7,820 nucleotides of DNA from Candidatus Melainabacteria bacterium (GCA_903970565.1 CAJCJE010000915.1:1-7820); one strand, 5' to 3'. Positions 1 to 6,202 are shown, numbered from the stretch's first letter. Translations and numbers: made by a program. Notes: generated from the sequence alone by a model not told the origin.

Positions 1-123
1 CCGCTTGGCCCACCCAAAAGCAGTTGGGGCGGCCTGACTTTCTACAAGGTCCTCACGGAGATCCAGGTGCTTCTGGCTACCTGGAGTGGCCGATGCCCCG
101 CCTGCCATCAACGACCACCATAA
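1..123 (+). CDS. Transposase, C-terminal fragment (partial, runs in from the left edge)
   Basis: Frame 1 is open from the window edge to a TAA at 121-123 and encodes 40 residues. The segment LTFYKVLTEIQVLLATW is followed by the paired cysteines of RCPACHQ. This amphipathic helix plus a short Cys-x-x-Cys tail resembles, from memory, the extreme C-terminus of some actinobacterial DDE transposases, possibly IS701-like. No catalytic residue lies in the part seen, so the family is a guess. It runs opposite to every other gene in the window and ends just before the point where eccC breaks off, which supports an insertion-sequence origin. It could instead be the tail of another small mobile-element protein. 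Confidence 0.5.
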   Translation, partial: PLGPPKSSWGGLTFYKVLTEIQVLLATWSGRCPACHQRPP

Positions 124-142
124 CGAAATAACAAAGTCCTAA
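1..142 (+). mobile_element. Right-hand end of an insertion sequence inserted into eccC
   Basis: The transposase-like tail is followed by about 19 noncoding bases that are AT-rich (taacgaaataacaaagtcct) and abut the sudden end of the eccC reading frame. This layout is typical of an IS terminus. The exact last base cannot be fixed because the other end is outside the window. The sequence CTAA (139-142), read TTAG on the minus strand, fits the YTAG target preference described for IS701-family elements. However, if TTAG were the duplicated target, uninterrupted eccC would already read TAT TAG. So either the boundary is a few bases off, or the gene was already damaged. The insertion itself is an inference from the truncation. 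Confidence 0.5.
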
Positions 143-2124
143 TAGGCGCTCGCGACACCGATCACGCTGCGAGATTCCATCGACGAGAAGGTGCGCAGCG
201 CGATCCGATAGGACAGATGTCCCTCCACCCGATGAATCCGGCCCTCGTCCAGCCGCTGCGACGCCAGCAGCAGATGCACGCCGAGGCTTCGGCCGAGTCG
301 ACCGACCGACACGAACAGGTCCATGAACTCCGGCTTGCTGGCCAGTAGCTCACTGAACTCGTCGACAACAAGGAACAGGGTCGGCATCGGTGCCAGCGGT
401 TCGCCGGCCGCGCGGGCCTTCTCGTAGTCGAACAGCGAGGAGTAGCCGGTCGCCCGCAACTGTTCCTGCCGCCGGACCATCTCACCGTTGAGCGAGTCCT
501 GCATTCGATCGACCAGCGGCAACTCTTCGGAGAGGTTGGTGATTACCGCCGAGGTGTGCGGCAGCTTCTCCATTCCCCGGAACGTCGCGCCACCTTTGAA
601 GTCGACGAGCACGAAGTTCAGGATCTCCGACGAGTGGGTCGCGGCCAGCCCGAGCACCAGCGTGCGCAACAGTTCGCTCTTGCCGGAGCCGGTCGCGCCG
701 ATGAGCATCCCGTGCGGGCCCATACCCCCCTGCGCGGACTCCTTCAGGTCGAGTTCGACGACCTCGCCGTCCTCGGTCACCCCGATCGGCACGGACAACC
801 GGGCCCGCTGCGCATTCCTCGGACGCCACTGGGCCACGACGTCGAACGTGTAGACATCCCGGATGCCCAACAGGGCGGTCAGGCCGAAGTCCGATTCCAG
901 CGGCCGTTCCACCAGGTCGACCGTGCCGCTGGTGCGTTGTGGTGCCAGGACCCTGGCCAGGGACTCCGCCTGCGTGATGGTCAGTTCGTCTCGCGTCGCC
1001 GAGCCGACTCCATCGCCGACGGGAAATTCCAGCCTGTCCTCGGTCGGGTTCAGCCGAAGCACCTGCGGACCGCCGGGCAGCATCCCAGTGACGTCCAGCA
1101 GTACCGTGTTCCGCAGGCCGGCGCCAAGCAACCGGGACGATTCCGGGATCGGTGCCAGGTGCGCGACGATCACCACAAAGGGCTCGACGACGCTCGGCGC
1201 GACCGCCCGGTCATGGTCGGCCCGATCGGTCACCTCGTGACCCAACAGATCCAGCAGCTCGTCATGGTCGCAGGCGACCAGTCGCTGTGGTCCGGCGAAA
1301 TCCCGAGCGCTCACATGCGCGTTGTGCGGCAACCACTTCACCCAGTCCCACTCCGATCGGTGCTGCTCGGAGGTGAGCACGGCGATCCTGAGTTCGTCGG
1401 GAGAATGGAAAGTGGCGAGTTGGGCGAGCATGGCGCGAACCAGGCCGACGCCGGCGGCCATGTCGCCGGCGAACTCCACGCTGGTGAAGCTGCGCAGGCC
1501 GAGCGAGATCGGAATGCCCGACACCGTGCGGTACGCCTCGCTGAACCTGCGCAGCGAGATGGCCGACAACGGCTCGAGATCCTCGATCGGCTTCGTGGAC
1601 GGGGAAACGAGCTCCAGCGCGGCTTCCTGAGTGCCCAGCCCGATCCGTACCCGCGCGAAGTCCTCATGACTCGCCCGACGTTCCCACAGCCTGGGACCAA
1701 GGGCGATCGACCACAGTGCGGTCGGATCGGGATTGTTCCAGCCGACGGCGCGACGCTGCTCCTCGGCCATGTCCCTGGCCTGCTTGCGCAACTGGCCGAT
1801 ATAGCGGAGGTAATCCCGCCGCTCGGCCTGCATCTTGCGCTTGCGGTCGGAACCGGAGCGACCCATCTGGCCAAGGCTCATGGCCATCATCGACACGCCC
1901 ATGCCGCCGCCGATCAGGTAGGTCATGGGCGAACTGCCACTGGCGCCGGAAAGTGAGATGACCATGATGATGGAGCCGATGCCCATCGGCAGCATCGTCA
2001 TCACGGAGCCGAAATCGCGAGTCGACGGCTCACCGAGCACCGGCGGTTCCTGCAGCTCGAACCGGGCCTCGGGCGCAGGTGGGCCCTCGGCTCGTGGGCC
2101 TCGTTTCACGGTGACCGTACTCAT
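139..2124 (-). CDS. eccC: Type VII secretion ATPase EccC, truncated (661 aa)
   Basis: EccC is the membrane-anchored FtsK/SpoIIIE-type motor of ESX secretion; it binds substrates in the cytosol and drives export. Seen here: two hydrophobic segments at about residues 40-60 and 66-85, a basic and coiled stretch at about 90-125, the family-typical WNNPDPTALW and LWERR...DF..VRIGLG blocks (129-165), Walker A GATGSGKS (476-483), DFKGG (508-512), Walker B LFLVVDEF (583-590) and the SQRL loop (622-625). The protein ends at VIGVASAY followed by TAG at 139-141. Intact homologues continue past this point (typically ...AYELP) and usually carry two more ATPase domains, giving about 1,300 residues, or a separate EccCb. 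ATPase domain 1 is therefore incomplete. The ATG overlaps the upstream stop (ATGA, 2121-2124), with AGGAGTGGGG at 2132-2141 as ribosome site. Identity is near certain; function in this strain is doubtful. Confidence 0.93.
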   Translation of the reverse strand: MSTVTVKRGPRAEGPPAPEARFELQEPPVLGEPSTRDFGSVMTMLPMGIGSIIMVISLSGASGSSPMTYLIGGGMGVSMMAMSLGQMGRSGSDRKRKMQAERRDYLRYIGQLRKQARDMAEEQRRAVGWNNPDPTALWSIALGPRLWERRASHEDFARVRIGLGTQEAALELVSPSTKPIEDLEPLSAISLRRFSEAYRTVSGIPISLGLRSFTSVEFAGDMAAGVGLVRAMLAQLATFHSPDELRIAVLTSEQHRSEWDWVKWLPHNAHVSARDFAGPQRLVACDHDELLDLLGHEVTDRADHDRAVAPSVVEPFVVIVAHLAPIPESSRLLGAGLRNTVLLDVTGMLPGGPQVLRLNPTEDRLEFPVGDGVGSATRDELTITQAESLARVLAPQRTSGTVDLVERPLESDFGLTALLGIRDVYTFDVVAQWRPRNAQRARLSVPIGVTEDGEVVELDLKESAQGGMGPHGMLIGATGSGKSELLRTLVLGLAATHSSEILNFVLVDFKGGATFRGMEKLPHTSAVITNLSEELPLVDRMQDSLNGEMVRRQEQLRATGYSSLFDYEKARAAGEPLAPMPTLFLVVDEFSELLASKPEFMDLFVSVGRLGRSLGVHLLLASQRLDEGRIHRVEGHLSYRIALRTFSSMESRSVIGVASAY

Positions 2125-4427
2125 CCGAGTACCCCACTCCTGGTGCCGGCTGACCTGCCCCAGGCCGAACTGTCGATGTTCAGCAGGTCAGCGACCCGGC
2201 GAGAGTCCTCCTCGTCGTCGATGTCGTCGTCGATGTCCACGTCCTCGTCCGGTTCCTGCTCGGTCACCGGTGGCGGCGACATGACGTCCTCGCCCGAAGA
2301 CCTCAGTCGAACCTCGCCCCCGACCGGGTCGCCCGGCATGGTCTTGCGACGCTGGTAGACACCCGCCGTGACAGCCGGCTCCCATGTCTCGTCGTCGGAT
2401 TCGACGTAGCGCGCCGGTAGCTGCTCGGCGGGTTCGCCATCGGTGGGAACCAGGGAAACAGCGGCGATACCGGCGAAGAGTGCGGGGGCCCCGACATCCC
2501 AGGCCGCAGGGTCCTCCCGGTCGTCCGAGGGCGTGACAACAGGCACGGCATGGACCTGGCGGCGGTCCGGTGCGGGCTCGGAGTCGGCGACCCCGAACGG
2601 CACGCCCGCGGGAGTGACCGCCCAGACCTCGGGGGACATCGGCGCGGCACCCTCCTGCGCAACCGGATCACCGACACTGGCCGGCGCGTTCACGCCCTCC
2701 CACGAGTCGGGCTTCCCGCCGAGCAGGCCGGCGGCATCCGGCCGATCCGTAGTGCCCTTTCCGCCAGCACCAGCACCACCCATGCCCGGCATCATCGGCA
2801 TCTCACCAGCCGGGGACTGCTGGGAAACAGGGGGCGCGGCAAAACCGGTGAGCGGCAGAGCCCAAGGGACGGGTTCGGTAGCTGAGGTACCGCCCGCAGT
2901 AGCGGGATCACCCATACCGGCCGGCGGATTCACGCCCGCCCATGGTTGCTGGTGACCGCCGAGCAAGCCGGCGGCATCCGGTCGGTCGGTAGCCCCCTTG
3001 GCACCAGCACCGGCGCCACCCATCCCAGGCATCATCGGCATACCACCGCCCTCGGTCTGCTGCTGGGCCGCGCCCGGCCCGTTGACGCCGTCAAGGGTCT
3101 TCGGAGAGAGGATCGAATCGGGCGTCGGCGCACCTAACCCCTTGGTCGAGGGCAGGTCGCCAGGAAGTCCCCCCTTGGCCCCAGCGGTACTCAGATCGGA
3201 CAGTCCGCCGGGTTCGGCGGCATTCTTGAGGCCGGCAATGTCTTCAGCGGCCGGAGTTTTACCGAGCTGCGACAGTGCTGCTAGATTAGGCTCTTGCTGT
3301 TCGGAGAGGTTTGCCGGCTCGTTGGGAAAAGTGATGTTCGGTTCTTGCGGTATTTTCGGATAAGTGAGGTTCGGCTCTGACGGTATCTTCGGATAGGTGA
3401 TGTTCGGCAAATTCGGAGTATTGATTTTAGGCGTCGTGATGTTCTTCAACCCTGCCAGATCGCCGAGATTGTTGAGGTCACTGAGGTTGGCGAGGTTCTT
3501 CAACCCCGCGAGATCTCCGGGGTTGTTGAGGTCGGCCAGGTTGGCAGGATTCTTCAACCCCGACGGATTGCCGATGTTGCTCGGTCCGGTCGGGTTGCCG
3601 AGGCTGTTCAGGTTAGCAGGGTTGTTGAGCCCGTTCAGATTCGGCGAAGGCGTTGCGACGTCAGCCGTGGGCGGCGGCGTGGTGCTGGGATCAGGGGGCG
3701 GCGTGGTGGTGGTTGGATCGGGTGGCGGCGTGGTCGGGTTCGTGAAACCGGACAGGTTCGGCATGTTGAATTTGTCAACGGATATCGAATAGACCCCGTC
3801 CAGCTTCGTGGCAACCTGATACATCGTGTCGTGCAGCCCCTGGAGAACCCAGGGCACCTGGGAGACGCTCACGACAAGCCCGTCACTGGATACCGCAGCA
3901 CCCGCCGCCTGCGCCTGTTCCGCCCAGTAGGTGTCGAGAGCGTCGAGTTCGTTTCGTGCCCACTCCAGATAGGCACCGTCGTTGTAGAGCTGGGTCGGCA
4001 CGTCGTCGTCACCGGTGCCCGGACGGCCGATCTGAGTGGCGTACGCATTGATCACACTGGCGAAACCCAGCATCTGACTGAGAAATTCGGTCGCCGCGTC
4101 ACCCTGCCACGGGCCGTGCGGACCGGCCAGCGCATTGGCCTGGTCGGTGATGCTCTGCGCGACCATCGTCATCAGCCGCTGCGCGAAGTAGAAAGAATTC
4201 GCCGCGCTGAACAGCGTCGTCGGATCGGAGATGGCCGCAACCTGCTCCACGGCAGTCTGATCGTTGGGATCATATCCGGCGCCACCGTTGACGGCCGCCA
4301 TGATCTGCTTCCAGGTCAGATTGGACCAGAAATTGAGGTCACTGCTCGGGGTGCTGCTCGGGTCACCGAACGTACCGTTCGGCTGAACGCTGAACCCGTT
4401 ACCGCTCGATCCCTCGCTGGAAGTCAC
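2121..4427 (-). CDS. PPE-like/WXG-domain type VII secretion substrate with long repetitive C-terminus (768 aa)
   Basis: The N-terminal ~220 residues are largely helical, with a WxG turn (W107-Q-G109, in GPWQGDAA) between two long helices, as in WXG100 and PPE proteins. No YxxxD/E follows the helices; the only match is Y52-D56, in an early loop. After it come a Pro/Thr linker (229-256), Asn/Leu repeats (262-330), Pro/Asn/Tyr repeats (341-373), two copies of an MPMMPGMGGAGAG...DRPDAAGLLGG...W.GV module (463-513 and 543-593), and an acidic tail (D/E-rich, 724-741). There is no signal peptide and no clear membrane helix, so the expected route out is the ESX machine. The GTG start at 4427 is chosen because GGGGTGAG lies 5 nt upstream (4433-4440). 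The gene follows the hairpin protein by 78 bp and overlaps eccC by 4 bp, suggesting co-translation. It is not a canonical mycobacterial PPE, since the N-terminal Pro-Pro-Glu is absent. The role after secretion is unknown. Confidence 0.8.
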   Translation of the reverse strand: MTSSEGSSGNGFSVQPNGTFGDPSSTPSSDLNFWSNLTWKQIMAAVNGGAGYDPNDQTAVEQVAAISDPTTLFSAANSFYFAQRLMTMVAQSITDQANALAGPHGPWQGDAATEFLSQMLGFASVINAYATQIGRPGTGDDDVPTQLYNDGAYLEWARNELDALDTYWAEQAQAAGAAVSSDGLVVSVSQVPWVLQGLHDTMYQVATKLDGVYSISVDKFNMPNLSGFTNPTTPPPDPTTTTPPPDPSTTPPPTADVATPSPNLNGLNNPANLNSLGNPTGPSNIGNPSGLKNPANLADLNNPGDLAGLKNLANLSDLNNLGDLAGLKNITTPKINTPNLPNITYPKIPSEPNLTYPKIPQEPNITFPNEPANLSEQQEPNLAALSQLGKTPAAEDIAGLKNAAEPGGLSDLSTAGAKGGLPGDLPSTKGLGAPTPDSILSPKTLDGVNGPGAAQQQTEGGGMPMMPGMGGAGAGAKGATDRPDAAGLLGGHQQPWAGVNPPAGMGDPATAGGTSATEPVPWALPLTGFAAPPVSQQSPAGEMPMMPGMGGAGAGGKGTTDRPDAAGLLGGKPDSWEGVNAPASVGDPVAQEGAAPMSPEVWAVTPAGVPFGVADSEPAPDRRQVHAVPVVTPSDDREDPAAWDVGAPALFAGIAAVSLVPTDGEPAEQLPARYVESDDETWEPAVTAGVYQRRKTMPGDPVGGEVRLRSSGEDVMSPPPVTEQEPDEDVDIDDDIDDEEDSRRVADLLNIDSSAWGRSAGTRSGVLG
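2649..2801 (-). repeat. Second copy of the MPMMPGMGG...DRPDAAGLLGG module
   Basis: This encodes residues 543-593 of the 768-aa protein and matches residues 463-513 almost position for position: MPMMPGMGGAGAG, then a K, then DRPDAAGLLGG, then a Trp, a GVN and a GDP. The offset is exactly 80 residues (240 bp). Gly/Met-rich stretches followed by DRPDA(A/S)GLL are, from memory, common in C-terminal regions of actinobacterial type VII-associated proteins; their function is not known. Confidence 0.85.
2889..3041 (-). repeat. First copy of the MPMMPGMGG...DRPDAAGLLGG module
   Basis: This encodes residues 463-513 and is the partner of the copy at 2649-2801. The two are conserved in protein and recognisably in DNA, for example the shared plus-strand run ggcatcatcggcat in both. 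This points to an internal duplication of the gene rather than chance low complexity. Confidence 0.85.
3309..3407 (-). repeat. Three tandem 11-residue PN(I/L)T(Y/F)P repeats
   Basis: Residues 341-373 read as PNITYPKIPSE, PNLTYPKIPQE and PNITFPNEPAN: three consecutive 33-bp units, the third diverged. The stretch is Pro/Asn rich and probably extended rather than globular. It lies in the AT-richest part of the window. Confidence 0.8.
3453..3560 (-). repeat. Two tandem 18-residue Asn/Leu repeats
   Basis: Residues 290-307 (GLKNPANLADLNNPGDLA) and 308-325 (GLKNLANLSDLNNLGDLA) are a 54-bp tandem duplication differing at four residues. Looser NL..L.NP units continue on the N-terminal side to about residue 262. 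The regular Leu spacing recalls pentapeptide-type or PPE-MPTR repeats, but matches neither consensus. Confidence 0.8.
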
Positions 4428-4505
4428 TGCCGCTCACCCCATGCCTCTCTGGTCACTGCCACCGGTACTTGTCCTGAAACCGCGCGACGTAGCCCGGTGG
4501 ACCAA

Positions 4506-5171
4506 TCAGCTCGAACCAGTTCCGCCGCTGCCAGTGCCGCTGCCGGTGGTACCAGTTCCGCCGCTGCCGGTGCTGCCGGTAGTGCCATTGCTGCCACCGG
4601 AACTGCCAAGTCCGCTGATGTCTCCGGCGACCTGCGTCATATAGCGTTCATAGTCAGCAACCTTGATATTGTTCAGATCCTCGGACTTGGTGTAGTCCGC
4701 CGCGATTTTCCTGATCGCGGGAGACAAGTCCTCCAACGTGTCGCGCATACTGGTCAGCGCCGAGACGAGATTGTCCCTCAACTGTCCCGATCCGGTGATC
4801 GTGGTAGCTAGTGTGACGGCCTTGGGAAACGCGCCGGCAGCGATGGTGACATTACCCAGATCATCGATCGTCGACCTGATCTGTGGTGTCAACTGATCGA
4901 TATTGTCAGCGAACTGCTTCAGGGCGGAGGTATTGACGGTGGTCTGCCCGTTGCCGCTTTTGGCCGTCGACGGAACCTTGGGTGTGGTCAGACCGGGCGA
5001 GAACAGTGGTTCGGGCAGCTTCTTGACCGGAGTCGGTATCTGACTCGTCGGTGCCCCCGACAGGGCACCAGGAGGAGCGGTGGATGTGGCTGGGGAGACC
5101 ACCGCTTTGACAATGGTGGGTTTGGGTGTGGACGTTGTGGACGGTGTGGGTACGGACTGTGTGCCAGCCAT
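4506..5171 (-). CDS. EspC/WXG-like type VII secretion substrate or partner with YxxxE motif (221 aa)
   Basis: The protein has three parts: a Pro/Thr/Ser-rich N-terminus (1-75), a helical core (about 78-187) and a Gly/Ser/Thr tail (188-221). The core reads as two helices (about 81-104 and 130-159) around a less regular middle, and helix 2 runs into Y160-T-K-S-E164, the YxxxD/E general ESX secretion motif in its usual place just after the hairpin. There is no WxG. The family resembles EspC-type ESX-secreted proteins (DUF2580-like); this is by eye, without a profile search. The ATG at 5171 has GAGGGAGAG 9 nt upstream (5181-5189). As first gene of the run leading into eccC, it is a plausible partner of the WxG-bearing 768-aa protein: one carries the Tyr motif, the other the Trp motif. 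Adjacency and motif complementarity are seen; pairing is inferred. Confidence 0.72.
   Translation of the reverse strand: MAGTQSVPTPSTTSTPKPTIVKAVVSPATSTAPPGALSGAPTSQIPTPVKKLPEPLFSPGLTTPKVPSTAKSGNGQTTVNTSALKQFADNIDQLTPQIRSTIDDLGNVTIAAGAFPKAVTLATTITGSGQLRDNLVSALTSMRDTLEDLSPAIRKIAADYTKSEDLNNIKVADYERYMTQVAGDISGLGSSGGSNGTTGSTGSGGTGTTGSGTGSGGTGSS
4515..4568 (-). repeat. 18-bp direct repeats encoding the Gly/Ser/Thr tail
   Basis: The 18-mer accagttccgccgctgcc occurs exactly at 4515-4532 and 4551-4568, a 36-bp period, with degenerate copies between and to the right. It encodes GSGGTG units at the C-terminus of the 221-aa protein. Such repeats can change number by slippage. Confidence 0.8.
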
Positions 5172-5251
5172 GATCTCTCACTCTCCCTCAGTCGTGCGGC
5201 TCCGCGTCGTCCGCGCAACGAACATGCGGGCCTTGGGTACTCAACGGCAGT

Positions 5252-5280
5252 TCAACAGCGGTGTGTCGACACACTGTCAA
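5252..5280 (-). promoter_or_regulatory. Candidate promoter of the type VII secretion operon
   Basis: On the minus strand a perfect TTGACA (5275-5280) is followed after 17 bp by TGTTGA (5252-5257), about 80 bp upstream of the 221-aa gene. The -35 match and spacing are good; the -10 hexamer is poor. The spacer holds the 14-bp palindrome, which fits a regulated promoter. This is a by-eye call. Confidence 0.35.
5261..5274. promoter_or_regulatory. Perfect 14-bp palindrome, candidate operator
   Basis: GTGTGTCGACACAC equals its own reverse complement. It lies in the 136-bp gap between the LuxR-type gene and the secretion genes, between the candidate -35 and -10 boxes. Dimeric LuxR/NarL regulators bind short dyads of about this size, so the neighbouring regulator is the obvious candidate ligand. 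A binding role is inferred. Confidence 0.45.
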
Positions 5281-5307
5281 CACGCTTTCGATGCACCGCC
5301 GGGGTGG

Positions 5308-6048
5308 TCAGATCGCGCCGACCCGCATCGCGTAGGACACCGCGTGTGCGCGGTTGCGCAATGCCAGCCGTGCCAACATATCTCCGATGATCTTCTTGAT
5401 GGTGCGCTCCGAATAGCTCAGATGCTCCGCGATGTACTCCGTACTCTGTCCGTCAGCAAGAAATTTGAGAACTTCAACCTCACGCGCGGTCAGTCCCCCC
5501 GAGCTCAGTCCCTGCGTAGCCAGCATGTTCTGTTGGAAAACCCGAGCCTCATCGACCAACCAGCGAGTAACGGTCTCCGGCAGAACGGCACCCCCGCGGT
5601 AACTTGAGCGCACTGCCCGAACCACCAACCGAGCAGTCGCCTCGCGCAGAGGCAGAATACTCACCACACCACAACTGACGGCACGAGCGAGATGACGTTC
5701 CCGCATCGGGCCCGTGACCAGAACCATGCACTGCCTCGGATTCACCGCACCATCGGCGATCCTCCCCAAATCAGCCAACATCGCATCGGTCACCGCCGTG
5801 GTGACAACCAGGATCACATCCGCGTCGGCATGACCACTCGACGGAACCAGCACGATCTCCTGCGAAGACGCCAACTCCGCGTCCAACTCGTCATCGATTC
5901 GCTTGCCGTAGCTGACCACGGACACAGTGAACCGATCCAGACCAACGGTGTCCTTCTGAGCAAGGACGGATCGTCCGGAGACCACGGGTCCACTTGTGAC
6001 CGGCGGGGCTTCCTGGGTGGCCGTCCCACCCATGGTGCGCGTATTCAT
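5308..6048 (-). CDS. LuxR/NarL-family transcriptional regulator with degenerate receiver-like domain (246 aa)
   Basis: The C-terminal ~63 residues are a LuxR-type helix-turn-helix: GLTAREVEVLKFLADG (185-200), then the recognition region YIAEHLSYSERTIKKI (205-220) and the LALRNRAHAVSYAMR end. Residues ~40-165 look like a response-regulator receiver fold, but the strand that should end in the phosphoacceptor Asp reads DADVILVVTT (75-84), with Val/Thr there instead. Control by phosphorylation is therefore unlikely. The start at 6048 (MNTRTM) is preferred over an in-frame ATG at 6114 because GAAGGGA (6057-6063) lies 8 nt upstream, while the farther ATG has no ribosome site. The gene lies just upstream of the secretion operon in the same orientation, so control of that operon is likely but not shown. 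Its own transcription probably starts in the 6049-6327 gap. Confidence 0.85.
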   Translation of the reverse strand: MNTRTMGGTATQEAPPVTSGPVVSGRSVLAQKDTVGLDRFTVSVVSYGKRIDDELDAELASSQEIVLVPSSGHADADVILVVTTAVTDAMLADLGRIADGAVNPRQCMVLVTGPMRERHLARAVSCGVVSILPLREATARLVVRAVRSSYRGGAVLPETVTRWLVDEARVFQQNMLATQGLSSGGLTAREVEVLKFLADGQSTEYIAEHLSYSERTIKKIIGDMLARLALRNRAHAVSYAMRVGAI

Positions 6049-6056
6049 GGAGTACG

Positions 6057-6063
6057 TCCCTTC
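6057..6063 (-). promoter_or_regulatory. Ribosome binding site that fixes the LuxR-type gene start
   Basis: GAAGGGA on the minus strand lies 8 nt before the ATG at 6048. It supports the 246-aa form over a 268-aa form starting at 6114. Confidence 0.6.
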
Positions 6064-6194
6064 CGCGCGGAGATCGGTAGGTTGCCACCCGACATGGCTG
6101 TATGGAACATGCACTTTGACTGTTTTCGGCCACGATCCGCCACGACACTGGGGGTACGGGTACTCGACCGCTTTGTGTCAGTGAACCATCGCCC

Positions 6195-6202
6195 TGTCGA
6201 CA
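6195..6202. promoter_or_regulatory. TGTCGACA palindrome upstream of the LuxR-type gene
   Basis: This 8-bp perfect palindrome is identical to the core (5264-5271) of the 14-bp palindrome before the secretion operon. It lies 147 bp upstream of the regulator ATG. A shared operator for autoregulation is possible, but GTCGAC is common in this GC-rich DNA, so chance is a real alternative. Confidence 0.25.

Noticed and set aside
556..1956. Plus-strand 466-codon open frame opposite eccC
   Set aside because: It lies entirely antisense to a gene with clear EccC motifs, is rich in Arg/Gly/His/Gln as GC-bias shadows are, and has no ribosome site or recognisable domain.
3300..3560. CRISPR-like or noncoding repeat array
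   Set aside because: The periodic units stay in frame as 18- and 11-residue protein repeats inside one long gene, with no separate spacers.
3397..3792. Plus-strand open frame with FNPARSPxLLRS repeats
   Set aside because: The repeats are the antisense image of the Asn/Leu repeats of the minus-strand PPE-like gene; no ribosome site.
4424..4609. Minus-strand 61-codon frame, Ala/Pro/Val rich
   Set aside because: It overlaps the repetitive end of the 221-aa gene in another frame and is explained by those DNA repeats.
3831..4811. Plus-strand 326-codon open frame
   Set aside because: It crosses the antisense of two minus-strand genes and the gap between them; its composition is that of a high-GC shadow frame.
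6049..6114. Longer start for the LuxR-type gene at 6114
   Set aside because: No ribosome site upstream of 6114, while GAAGGGA is well placed for the ATG at 6048.
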